A stretch of 6,120 nucleotides of DNA from Clostridia bacterium (GCA_017382615.1 JAFNZX010000017.1:1-6120); one strand, 5' to 3'; shown: positions 1 to 6,120, counted from the first letter of the stretch. Numbers and translations are program-made. The notes: generated by a model from the letters alone, not told the origin.

Positions 1-1601
1 ATACTGACATCAAACGTCTTATCTCCGGCACGCAGCGTGACGCGGGCAGTTCCCGTGCTGCCTACCGCCTTGCAGATGCCTCGCTCGTTGACCTCAATCA
101 ACTCGGGATTGTGGTTTTCGTAACTTACGCCCTGTTCGGGTTCGCTTATCTCATACCACTTGCCGTCCGACCAGGTTGCCAGTCCGCGGATCTGTTTGGA
201 AACGTTTTCGGCAAGGGAAATATAATAAGTATTTAGCATGGGCGTCAGGGTGACGACCGTGCGCGTTTCGGTATCATAACAGGTGTCGGGCGCGTCAACG
301 TAGACAAGCACCGTGCCGCAAAGGCTGCCAAGGTGTGCATCCACGTAGGTATATCCCACCTGCTTGCCGTACACCTTTCCGTCCTTGATCTCAACGATAG
401 ACTTATCGTAATTGTCAAATGTGAGCAGAGAAGCGTCGATTCTTTCTGGCTCATAGCAGGAGTTGTAGGTTTTCATTTCAATGGGCGCAGAAGTGCCGGG
501 CTTGACTCTAATGTAGTGCGGCTTCTCGGCGGTCAGGATCATGGGCGGCAGCTCTGCCTCGCGCTCCCAAAGCTCGGTTGTCATTTCAAGATTGGGCAGA
601 TCCAGCTCGGAGTAGTAGTCCTCGTCCATGAGCGTATATGCGTATCTGTGCATGCGCGTGCCCCACTTGCCCCATTGGTTGCCATAGGCGTAGCCCAAGA
701 GCAGGGTATCGCTCTGCTTGATATGGTGCTGTGCGTCACCCGAAATGCCGCAGTTGTGCAGCATAAAGCAGGTGTTGGTGCGAATGTCGTTAACGCGCGT
801 AAAGCGCAAGCCGTCCTCCGATTCGGAAACCGATAAAAAGCTGTCCGCAGAAAAACGCTTATCGGTGGAAAGGGCAATAAACTTGTCAAGCTCCTCGCAG
901 TACACCACGTCATAAGAGTCGTTACCCGTGGAATTGCGCACCGCTGCAACGCCGTGCTGCACGATGGTTGCAGGCCAGTCCTCGCGCGTAATATCCGCTG
1001 TTGCTACACGGGTCTGCGAATAGGTCTTACCGTCTATGGTTTTTGAGGTCCAGGTGTAGTAGATGTACAGCACGTCATCCTTGACAACGAAAGAGAATTC
1101 TCCCGCACCCCAGTGCTTCCAATCCTCGTCGTAGTAGATAATGGGGGCAGGACTGCCCATCCATGCGCAGCCATCTCTGTATTCGCCCCAGCTCTTTCCC
1201 GTCCACTTAAAGAACGGGCCGTCGGGATGCTCGGAACGTGCTACAAAGCCGTTGTTGCAAACACCGCCACCGTCTGCAAAAAGGGTGGAGGTATAGCCAA
1301 TGTAGTAGTATTTGCCGTACTTGAACACGGCAGGGTCACAAACCGAAAACCAGTCCATAGAGTCGGGCGTGGGGGTCAGCACGACGCGCTCGCGCGTCCA
1401 CGTTTCGCCCCTGTCATAGGACTCTCTGTAAGTAAACCAGTCCGCCTCAAAGCAGTCACCGGGAGAGGCGAACCATGCACGGCAAACGTCGTCCTCCACC
1501 ATGATGGAAGGTCCGTAGCGGTATCCCCAGGTCTGGGTCTTGCGTGGCATATAAACGTCCTTGCCCGCATCGGGCAATCTCAATTTGAAATGCTTTGACA
1601 T
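1..1601 (-). CDS. Sialidase/GH43-like beta-propeller glycosidase with Ig-like C-terminus (partial, 3' end missing)
   Basis: An open frame runs leftward from ATG at 1601-1599 to the window edge, 533 codons without a stop. The start is fixed by GGAGG at 1607-1611, 5 nt upstream; the upstream frame meets a stop at 1638-1640. Seen in the protein: an Asp-box SYDRGETW (residues 61-68), a second Asp-box-like SEDGLRF (261-267), blade-type strands such as FKYGKYYYIGYTS (93-105), SEHPDGPFFKW (123-133) and GSPAPIIYYD (149-158). These are typical of five- or six-bladed propeller glycosidases (GH43, GH33/BNR and relatives). After about residue 355 come two stretches resembling bacterial Ig-like (Big_2) domains, roughly 360-437 and 448-533; the second holds STGTARVTLRAGDKTF. 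There is no signal peptide, and 12 cysteines occur, suggesting a cytoplasmic location. No GH33 RIP motif was found, so sialidase activity is not claimed. Substrate unknown; it could also be a non-catalytic propeller. It is transcribed divergently from the redox operon. Confidence 0.85.
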   Translation of the reverse strand, partial: MSKHFKLRLPDAGKDVYMPRKTQTWGYRYGPSIMVEDDVCRAWFASPGDCFEADWFTYRESYDRGETWTRERVVLTPTPDSMDWFSVCDPAVFKYGKYYYIGYTSTLFADGGGVCNNGFVARSEHPDGPFFKWTGKSWGEYRDGCAWMGSPAPIIYYDEDWKHWGAGEFSFVVKDDVLYIYYTWTSKTIDGKTYSQTRVATADITREDWPATIVQHGVAAVRNSTGNDSYDVVYCEELDKFIALSTDKRFSADSFLSVSESEDGLRFTRVNDIRTNTCFMLHNCGISGDAQHHIKQSDTLLLGYAYGNQWGKWGTRMHRYAYTLMDEDYYSELDLPNLEMTTELWEREAELPPMILTAEKPHYIRVKPGTSAPIEMKTYNSCYEPERIDASLLTFDNYDKSIVEIKDGKVYGKQVGYTYVDAHLGSLCGTVLVYVDAPDTCYDTETRTVVTLTPMLNTYYISLAENVSKQIRGLATWSDGKWYEISEPEQGVSYENHNPELIEVNERGICKAVGSTGTARVTLRAGDKTFDVS

Positions 1602-1634
1602 AACTACCTCCGTTTGTATGTAATGTTTGATTTT

Positions 1635-1663
1635 AGTCTATCATAACATAGAAAAATTGTCAA
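1635..1663 (-). promoter_or_regulatory. Sigma-A-type promoter for the leftward propeller gene
   Basis: On the minus strand, TTGACA (1663-1658, perfect -35) is followed after 17 bp by TAGACT (1640-1635), which matches the -10 consensus at four of six positions. A TG one base upstream of the -10 gives an extended -10. Transcription would start near 1628, giving a leader of about 27 nt before the ATG at 1601. Assigned by consensus matching only. Confidence 0.7.
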
Positions 1664-1686
1664 GAAAAATGCGGAAATTCCTTGAC
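1659..1686. promoter_or_regulatory. Inverted repeat formed by the two divergent -35 boxes
   Basis: GTCAAG (1659-1664) and CTTGAC (1681-1686) are perfect 6-base inverted arms 16 bp apart, one within each of the opposed -35 hexamers. The middle holds GGAAATTCC (1673-1681), almost a palindrome. The symmetry may just reflect two head-to-head promoters, but a dimeric regulator centred here would cover both -35 boxes at once. No regulator gene is visible in the window, so operator function is only a possibility. Confidence 0.3.
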
Positions 1687-1710
1687 GGAAAAGAGTAGGG
1701 GTGGTATAAT
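1682..1710 (+). promoter_or_regulatory. Strong sigma-A promoter for the rightward redox operon
   Basis: TTGACG (1682-1687, five of six) and a perfect TATAAT (1705-1710) are separated by exactly 17 bp, with TGG directly before the -10 (extended -10). Predicted start of transcription is about 1717, leaving a leader of about 42 nt with the Shine-Dalgarno GGAGGA at 1748-1753. The leader is too short and AT-rich for a riboswitch. This is the only convincing promoter for the rightward genes in the window. Confidence 0.82.
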
Positions 1711-1758
1711 ATAAGTATAAAATTATAATAGCCTTACTATGGAAAACGGAGGATTTTT

Positions 1759-3207
1759 ATGTTTGACGTATGTATCGTCGGAGCAGGCGTGGTTGGTGCA
1801 CTTTGCGCACGCGCGCTGTCTGCTTATCAGTTAAACGTGTGCGTGCTTGATCGTGCAAACGACGTATGCACGGGTGCATCCCGTGCCAACAGCGCCATTG
1901 TGCACGCAGGCTTTGATGCAAAACCCGGCACCTTAAAAGCAAGATTTAACGTTCGTGGCTCAGAGATGATGGAGCAGGTTTGTAAGGATCTTGGCGTCAA
2001 GTACGTGCGTAACGGCTCGCTGGTGCTTGGATATACAGATGAGGACAAGGCAACCCTTAGTGACCTTTACGAGCGCGGTGTCAAAAACGGTGTGCGCGAT
2101 CTTGCGCTGCTTGACCGCGAGGGCGTTGTTGCCCTTGAACCCCACGTGACCGAGGAGGTCACCTGCGCACTCTACGCCCCCACGGGTGCCATCGTCAGCC
2201 CCTTTGGTCTTTGTGATGCAGGTCTTGGTCACGCTATGGACAACGGCGTCGAGTTTATTCGCAATTTCGAAGTAGATCGCATCGAGTGCGAGGACGACGC
2301 TTACGTGCTGTATGCAGGAGAGCAGACTGTGCGCGCAAAGTACGTTGTCAATTGCGCCGGCTTGTATTCCGATAAGATCGCCGCTATGGTTGGTGACGAT
2401 TCCTTTACTGTTCACCCCAGACGCGGTGAATATATGGTGCTGGATAAGGCATTCACGCCTTCCTTGACCAATTTCACGCTGTTTTCCACACCCACCCCCA
2501 AGGGTAAGGGTATTCTCGTGACCGCCACCACGGGCGGCAACGTCATGCTCGGTCCTACCGCTGAGGAACTGACCGATAAGGAGGATCTTGACACTACTGC
2601 GGCAGGCACTGCGTCTATCCGCGCGCAGAGTGCAAGATACGTGCAGAATATTCCGTTCAACGCTGTGATTACCAGCTTTACGGGCTTGCGCGCTGTCGGC
2701 AGTACAGGTGACTTTATCATCCACGCATCCGCTCCCGGATTTATCACCTTTGGTGGTATTGAAAGTCCCGGTCTGACCAGCGCACCCGCACTTGCAGAGT
2801 ATTGCGTAGAGCTGCTTGCAACCGAGGGTTTAGCTCTTGAGAAAAAGAATGATTGGTCGCCCGTACGTACCAAGGGCGCAATCAAGTTCAACAAAATGAC
2901 CGACGAACAGAAGAACGAGATCATCAAAGACAACCCCGCATATGGTAACATGGTCTGCCGCTGCGAGGGCGTTAGCGAAGGCGAGATCGTGGCAGCCATT
3001 CGTACCAATCCCGGTGCGCGTGACGTGGACGGTGTCAAGCGTCGTACCCGCAGCGGCATGGGCAGATGCCAGGGCGGCTTCTGCTCCTCCATCATCGTAG
3101 AGATTCTCTCCAGAGAGATGGGTATTCCTTATGAGCAGGTCACCAAGTCGGGCGGCGCATCTATCATTAACTACGGCAGAACCAAGGGAGGGGAGCACAA
3201 TGACTAA
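1759..3207 (+). CDS. GlpA-like FAD-dependent oxidoreductase with C-terminal BFD-type [2Fe-2S] domain
   Basis: Encodes 482 residues from ATG at 1759, 5 nt after GGAGGA (1748-1753). The N-terminus has the FAD-binding dinucleotide fold: GAGVVG at 8-13 and acidic D31 at the end of the second strand. GASRANSAIVHAGFDA (39-54) is the signature of the DAO/GlpA/LhgO flavoprotein family. The C-terminus is a BFD-like [2Fe-2S] domain with C400-x-C402 and C437-x4-C442 inside MGRCQGGFC, as in GlpA of anaerobic glycerol-3-phosphate dehydrogenase. Family knowledge: these enzymes oxidise glycerol-3-phosphate or 2-hydroxyacids and pass electrons through the Fe-S centre. It is the first gene of a strongly promoted operon and overlaps the next, a related flavoprotein, which implies a complex. 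The length is normal and all four cysteine ligands are present. Substrate is inferred: glycerol-3-phosphate is the usual annotation, but L-2-hydroxyglutarate-type or other substrates remain possible, and no glycerol kinase is nearby. Confidence 0.9.
   Translation: MFDVCIVGAGVVGALCARALSAYQLNVCVLDRANDVCTGASRANSAIVHAGFDAKPGTLKARFNVRGSEMMEQVCKDLGVKYVRNGSLVLGYTDEDKATLSDLYERGVKNGVRDLALLDREGVVALEPHVTEEVTCALYAPTGAIVSPFGLCDAGLGHAMDNGVEFIRNFEVDRIECEDDAYVLYAGEQTVRAKYVVNCAGLYSDKIAAMVGDDSFTVHPRRGEYMVLDKAFTPSLTNFTLFSTPTPKGKGILVTATTGGNVMLGPTAEELTDKEDLDTTAAGTASIRAQSARYVQNIPFNAVITSFTGLRAVGSTGDFIIHASAPGFITFGGIESPGLTSAPALAEYCVELLATEGLALEKKNDWSPVRTKGAIKFNKMTDEQKNEIIKDNPAYGNMVCRCEGVSEGEIVAAIRTNPGARDVDGVKRRTRSGMGRCQGGFCSSIIVEILSREMGIPYEQVTKSGGASIINYGRTKGGEHND
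3187..3202 (+). promoter_or_regulatory. Ribosome binding site fixing the start of the second flavoprotein
   Basis: GGAGG at 3187-3191 lies 8 nt before the ATG at 3200, inside the last codons of the preceding gene. An in-frame ATG at 3131 would add 23 residues with no homology-like character and would delay the VIVGGGPAG fold that normally begins within a few residues of the N-terminus. The 3200 start is therefore preferred. The resulting 8-base overlap suggests translational coupling. Confidence 0.8.
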
Positions 3208-4444
3208 GGTATCTTTGGTAATCGTCGGCGGCGGCCCCGCAGGCATGAGCGCGGCAGTTGCTGCGTATAAGGCAGGTGTGACCGATCTGCTGATCTTGGA
3301 GCGCGAGGCGCATCTGGGCGGCATTCTGCGCCAGTGCATTCATAACGGCTTCGGACTTCATAAATTCGGTGAGGAGCTGACCGGCCCCGAGTATGCCGCT
3401 CGCTATGCAGAGCAGGTAAAGGAGTTGGGCATTCCTTACAAGGTGGGCACTATGGTAACCGGTATTACCGAGGATAAGGTAATCACAGCGGTCAATCCCA
3501 CCGACGGAATCATGCACATTCAGGCAGAGGCGATTATTCTCGCCATGGGCTGCCGTGAGCGTCCCAAGGGTGCTCTGAATATCGCAGGTGCTCGTCCCTC
3601 GGGCATCTATACCGCCGGTACTGCACAGAAATACGTCAATATTAAGGGTTATATGCCCGGCAAAGAGGTCGTGATCCTCGGCTCGGGTGATATCGGTCTG
3701 ATCATGGCGCGCCGCATGACGCTGGAGGGCGCAAAGGTCAAGGCTGTTTGCGAGCTGATGCCTTATTCGGGCGGATTGGCGCGTAACATCGAGCAGTGCC
3801 TGAACGATTTCGGCATTCCGCTGATGCTGTCGCACACTGTTGTACAAATCCACGGTAAGGACAGAGTCACGGGTGTGACCATTGCCAAGGTGGACGAGCG
3901 CCGCAATCCCATTAAGGAAACCGAGCAGTACATTGCGTGCGATACACTGCTGCTTTCCTGCGGTCTGCTTCCCGAGAATGAGCTGACCAAGGGCGCAGGC
4001 ATCACCATGGACAGAATTACGGGCGGTGCTGTGACAGACCAGAGCAGACAAACCTCCATTCCCGGTGTATTTGCTTGCGGTAACGTGCTGCACGTGCACG
4101 ACCTTGTGGACTACGTATCCGAGGAAGCCGAGATTGCAGGCTGCGCAGCTGCAGACTATCTTGCAAACAAGCAGAGTGAGCGCGTGGATATTACCGTGCA
4201 GCCCGTAGGCGGCGTGCGCTATACCGTACCGCAAAAGATTACCAGCGCACAGGATACGACCGTATACTTCCGCGTCGCAGACGTGTTCCGCGACAAGAGA
4301 GTTGTGGTCAAGTGCGGTGACCGCGTGATTTCAAATAAAAAGAAGATCAAGCTCGCCCCCGGTGAGATGGAGACGGTCAAGCTGACCGCCCAGGTGCTTG
4401 CCGAGCTGGCAGAGGGCACGATCACGATCGGATTGGAGGAATAG
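3200..4444 (+). CDS. FAD/NAD(P)-dependent pyridine nucleotide-disulfide-type oxidoreductase, partner of the GlpA-like enzyme
   Basis: Encodes 414 residues. The FAD-binding fold is at the N-terminus (GGGPAG, 10-15, with E34 closing the strand), followed by GGILRQCIHNGFG (40-52), a motif I associate with this sub-family and containing C46. A second dinucleotide fold GSGDIG (161-166) should bind NAD(P)H. The second FAD motif GVFACGN (289-295) carries Asn where most relatives have Asp. There is no CxxC redox pair typical of thioredoxin or lipoamide reductases. After about residue 325 comes an 89-residue C-terminal segment, apparently beta-rich, with the basic stretch NKKKIK. Family knowledge: proteins of this group occur between a GlpA/LhgO-like flavoprotein and a DUF1667 protein in anaerobes and probably move electrons between the dehydrogenase and NAD(P). 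It overlaps the preceding gene by 8 bases. The electron acceptor is inferred, not shown. Confidence 0.88.
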   Translation: MTKVSLVIVGGGPAGMSAAVAAYKAGVTDLLILEREAHLGGILRQCIHNGFGLHKFGEELTGPEYAARYAEQVKELGIPYKVGTMVTGITEDKVITAVNPTDGIMHIQAEAIILAMGCRERPKGALNIAGARPSGIYTAGTAQKYVNIKGYMPGKEVVILGSGDIGLIMARRMTLEGAKVKAVCELMPYSGGLARNIEQCLNDFGIPLMLSHTVVQIHGKDRVTGVTIAKVDERRNPIKETEQYIACDTLLLSCGLLPENELTKGAGITMDRITGGAVTDQSRQTSIPGVFACGNVLHVHDLVDYVSEEAEIAGCAAADYLANKQSERVDITVQPVGGVRYTVPQKITSAQDTTVYFRVADVFRDKRVVVKCGDRVISNKKKIKLAPGEMETVKLTAQVLAELAEGTITIGLEE

Positions 4445-4489
4445 CGTGAAAGCGCGCTCAACCCATCTGATAACTTTACGATTCACGCT
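4443..4489. repeat. Inverted repeat directly after the second flavoprotein gene
   Basis: AGCGTGAA (4443-4450) and TTCACGCT (4482-4489) are perfect 8-base inverted arms enclosing 31 nt; the left arm overlaps the stop codon at 4442-4444. The palindrome AGCGCGCT (4451-4458) lies next to the left arm. No T-run follows the right arm, so a standard intrinsic terminator is unlikely. It abuts the next structured unit and may be part of the same element. Confidence 0.45.
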
Positions 4490-4490
4490 T

Positions 4491-4550
4491 AAATCTCACC
4501 TAAAAATGGGACCCAACCCATTTTTGGAGCAAAGCGCCACGGTGAAATTT
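4491..4550. repeat. Nested stem-loop element in the operon gap (repeat-like, possible attenuator)
   Basis: An inner hairpin has perfect 9-base arms AAAAATGGG (4502-4510) and CCCATTTTT (4517-4525) with a 6-base loop. It is extended by a G-U and a C-G pair. Around it, AAATCTCACC (4491-4500) pairs with GGTGAAATTT (4541-4550) with one mismatch, so the 60 bases could fold as one stem with an asymmetric internal loop. The unit is non-coding and fills most of the 132-base gap between two otherwise tightly packed genes. The absence of a T-run after the hairpin argues against a classic terminator. The compact, self-complementary form resembles a dispersed palindromic repeat; partial termination or RNA processing are alternatives. 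Copy number in the genome cannot be seen here. Confidence 0.5.
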
Positions 4551-4565
4551 TAAAACTTTGTTGAA

Positions 4566-4579
4566 TGGAGATTATTATG
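4566..4579 (+). promoter_or_regulatory. Ribosome binding site fixing the DUF1667 gene start
   Basis: TGGAG (4566-4570) stands 6 nt before ATG at 4577. The alternative in-frame ATG at 4565 itself overlaps this site and has only T-rich sequence before it, so 4577 is the better start. Confidence 0.75.
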
Positions 4580-4933
4580 GAAAATAAAAGAGAAATGACT
4601 TGTATCATTTGCCCCCGAGGCTGCACACTCACGGTGGAGCTGGAGGATAAAAAGGTGCTTGGCGTCAAGGGCAATGCCTGCAAGCGCGGCACGGATTACG
4701 CCGTAGCGGAATGCACAGCTCCCACAAGAACGCTGACTACTACGGTGATGACCGAGAGTGGCGAGGTGGTTGCCGTTAAGTCCAATAAGGCAGTCCCCAA
4801 GGAGCTGCTGTTTGATTGCATGAAGGAGATCAACGCTTGCGTAGCCCCCGCTACCGTCAAGCAGGGAGACGTTGTCATTTCCAACCTGCTTGGCACGGGT
4901 GCTGACATCGTCGTAACCTCTTACGTAGAATGA
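4577..4933 (+). CDS. DUF1667 small cysteine-motif protein (COG3862-like), third member of the redox cassette
   Basis: Encodes 118 residues, about the usual length for the family. The N-terminus has C9-x2-C12-P-R-G-C16, followed by C35 in GNACKRG, with further cysteines at 46, 84 and 91 that are less likely ligands. This pattern and the ending VISNLLGTGADIVVTSYV are characteristic of DUF1667. The four-cysteine arrangement resembles a metal or Fe-S site, similar in spacing to the N-terminal [4Fe-4S] motif of molybdopterin oxidoreductases, but the cofactor is inferred. Known context: genes of this family follow a GlpA-like and an FAD/NAD(P) oxidoreductase in many anaerobes, often near glycerol genes, so a role as electron-transfer or complex subunit is likely. 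It is separated from its partner gene by a 132-base structured gap, and followed after 32 bases by a glycosidase gene with no terminator between. Confidence 0.88.
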   Translation: MENKREMTCIICPRGCTLTVELEDKKVLGVKGNACKRGTDYAVAECTAPTRTLTTTVMTESGEVVAVKSNKAVPKELLFDCMKEINACVAPATVKQGDVVISNLLGTGADIVVTSYVE

Positions 4934-4965
4934 CCAGCTGTAAATCTGAGAAAAGGAGCTTTATC

Positions 4966-6120
4966 ATGGAACAGTATAAGAATTATGCAAATGGTCCTTT
5001 GATGGCAACCGATGCCCTTGGCAGAAAGACTGCCGACTGCACGAATGCGCCTGCGCGCAGAGAAAACCGCCTGGTTGGCATGTTCTATTTTTTGTGGCTT
5101 GGGGAGCACGGCAGACACAAGCCCTACGACGTTTCCAAAATCACGGCAGAGCATCCCGATGCGGGCGCACACGAGGATGCGGAATACTGGGGTAAGATCG
5201 GTACCTATCACCATTGGGGAGAGCCTTTCTACGGCTATTACTATTCGGATGACGAGTGGGTCGTACGTCATCACATGAAACTGCTGATCCAGGCAGATAT
5301 TGACTTTTTATTCTTTGACACCACCAATGCCTGCATTTACGAGCATAACGTAAAGATCGTCATGCGCGTCCTGGATGAATACGCCAAGGATGGCTGGAAA
5401 ATCCCTAAGGTCATGTTTTATACCAATACCCACTCGGGCAAAACCGTGCAGGAGATTTATGATAAGATCTATGCTGCGAAGTATTGTCCCGATACGTGGT
5501 TTTACTTTGAGGGCAAGCCCGTGATCATTGCGGTAGAAGAGGAATGCTCGCCCGAGTGCAGAGAGTTCTTCAATATCAAAATGTCGCAGTGGCCCAACGA
5601 GCCCGATAAGCAGGGCGGCTGGCCCTGGATGGACTTTACCCGTCCTCAGCGCGTATTTGAAAACCTCAAGGGCGAGAACGAGGTCATCAACGTTTCCGTA
5701 GCTCAGCATCCACAGCTGCGCTTTGGCGATTCCGTTTTGTACGGTGAGACCGATAATAACGGCAGAGGCTTCCACGATATGCATAACGATCCCGATCCTG
5801 ATGCGTATCTGTACGGCTATAATTTTGCAGAGCAGTTTGACCGCGCAATAGAGACCGATCCGCCCATCGTGCTTGTCACGGGCTGGAACGAATGGATCGC
5901 CGGCAGATGGCAGGGCATCCCCGAGCGTCCGATTATGTTTGTGGACTGCGCCAACTATGAGTACAGCCGTGATTTGGAAATGATGCGCGGAGGCTACTTT
6001 GACAATTACTTCATGCAGCTGGTCGATTACGTCCGCAAGTACAAGGGCGTAGATGCATACGATAGCTTTACTGAGCTTGCTCCTGTGGATTACAACAATG
6101 ATACCGAGCAGGATGAGGCA
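4966..6120 (+). CDS. GH99/GH71-like TIM-barrel glycosidase (partial, 3' end missing)
   Basis: Open from ATG at 4966 to the window edge, 385 codons. AAGGAG at 4953-4958 lies 7 nt upstream. Visible segments: LVGMFYFLWLGEHGRH (36-51), YHHWGEPFYGYYYSDDEWV (81-99), IDFLFFDTTNA (112-122), VMFYTNTHSG (149-158), GKPVIIAV (183-190) and VLVTGWNEWIAGRW (302-315). A beta-strand ending in FFD, then a late TGWNEW strand, is the layout of GH99/GH71-like and WbsX-like barrels, where D118 and E309 are plausible active-site acids. There is no signal peptide, and GGWPWMDF (217-224) with VSVAQHP (243-249) suggest a tight aromatic substrate site. In GH99 the activity is endo-alpha-mannosidase, but this branch is uncharacterised, so no substrate is assigned. 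Only 32 bases separate it from the DUF1667 gene, with no hairpin or promoter, so it probably belongs to the same transcript. Confidence 0.83.
   Translation, partial: MEQYKNYANGPLMATDALGRKTADCTNAPARRENRLVGMFYFLWLGEHGRHKPYDVSKITAEHPDAGAHEDAEYWGKIGTYHHWGEPFYGYYYSDDEWVVRHHMKLLIQADIDFLFFDTTNACIYEHNVKIVMRVLDEYAKDGWKIPKVMFYTNTHSGKTVQEIYDKIYAAKYCPDTWFYFEGKPVIIAVEEECSPECREFFNIKMSQWPNEPDKQGGWPWMDFTRPQRVFENLKGENEVINVSVAQHPQLRFGDSVLYGETDNNGRGFHDMHNDPDPDAYLYGYNFAEQFDRAIETDPPIVLVTGWNEWIAGRWQGIPERPIMFVDCANYEYSRDLEMMRGGYFDNYFMQLVDYVRKYKGVDAYDSFTELAPVDYNNDTEQDEA

Noticed and set aside
333..1598. Plus-strand open frames at 333-836 and 1113-1598
   Set aside because: They are antisense to the 533-codon propeller gene, whose Asp-boxes and ribosome binding site make it the real one.
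1960..3095. Minus-strand open frames at 1960-2724 and 2412-3095
   Set aside because: Both are antisense to the GlpA-like gene, overlap each other in different frames and show low-complexity translations without family motifs.
3167..4234. A long open frame on the minus strand, 355 codons, opposite the second flavoprotein gene
   Set aside because: It lies antisense to a clear flavoprotein, has no recognisable domain, and arises from codon bias of the true gene.
4502..4525. Intrinsic terminator between the second flavoprotein and the DUF1667 gene
   Set aside because: The stem is AT-rich on its outer half and is followed by GGAGCAAAG, not a T-run; ending the operon here would also separate members of a conserved cassette.
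4524..4552. Internal promoter before the DUF1667 gene (TTGGAG, 17 bp, ATTTTA)
   Set aside because: The -35 matches only three of six positions and the -10 is poor.
5308..5784. Minus-strand open frame opposite the GH99-like gene
   Set aside because: Antisense to a continuous gene with clear conserved motifs, and without a convincing ribosome binding site or domain.

Overview
The window looks like a piece of an anaerobic, fermentative Bacillota genome, probably an uncultured gut or rumen Clostridia-type organism. This rests on the strong GGAGG ribosome binding sites before every gene, the near-consensus sigma-A promoters, the moderate G+C with CCC-rich proline usage, and a three-gene redox cassette typical of anaerobic Firmicutes and Thermotogae. 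The species cannot be named from the sequence.

Layout: positions 1-1601 (minus strand) hold the first 533 codons of a leftward gene for a sialidase/GH43-like beta-propeller enzyme with C-terminal Ig-like modules; its 3' end lies outside the window. Positions 1602-1758 are a compact, AT-rich divergent control region with two back-to-back promoters, each with a 17-bp spacer and an extended -10. Rightward from there run: (i) an FAD-dependent, GlpA-like oxidoreductase with a C-terminal BFD-type [2Fe-2S] domain (1759-3207); (ii) an FAD/NAD(P) pyridine-nucleotide-type oxidoreductase that overlaps it by 8 bases (3200-4444); (iii) a 132-base gap filled with nested inverted repeats (4443-4550); (iv) a small DUF1667 protein with clustered cysteines (4577-4933); and (v) the first 385 codons of a GH99/GH71-like TIM-barrel glycosidase (4966-6120, open at the right edge).

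How they may work together: the three redox proteins form a known co-occurring set, usually annotated as an anaerobic glycerol-3-phosphate (or similar 2-hydroxyacid/polyol-phosphate) dehydrogenase system. The first flavoprotein would oxidise the substrate, and its Fe-S domain, the second flavoprotein and the cysteine-rich small protein would pass electrons towards NAD(P) or another carrier. What is less ordinary is the setting: the set lies between two uncharacterised glycan-active enzymes, both apparently cytoplasmic, with one divergent and one downstream. That suggests, by inference only, a locus that cleaves an imported glycoside and oxidises its aglycone or a glycerol-type product. No transporter, regulator or glycerol kinase is visible in the window.

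No tRNA, rRNA, CRISPR array or insertion sequence was recognised. The most unusual non-coding item is the structured repeat-like element between the second and third genes of the redox cassette.
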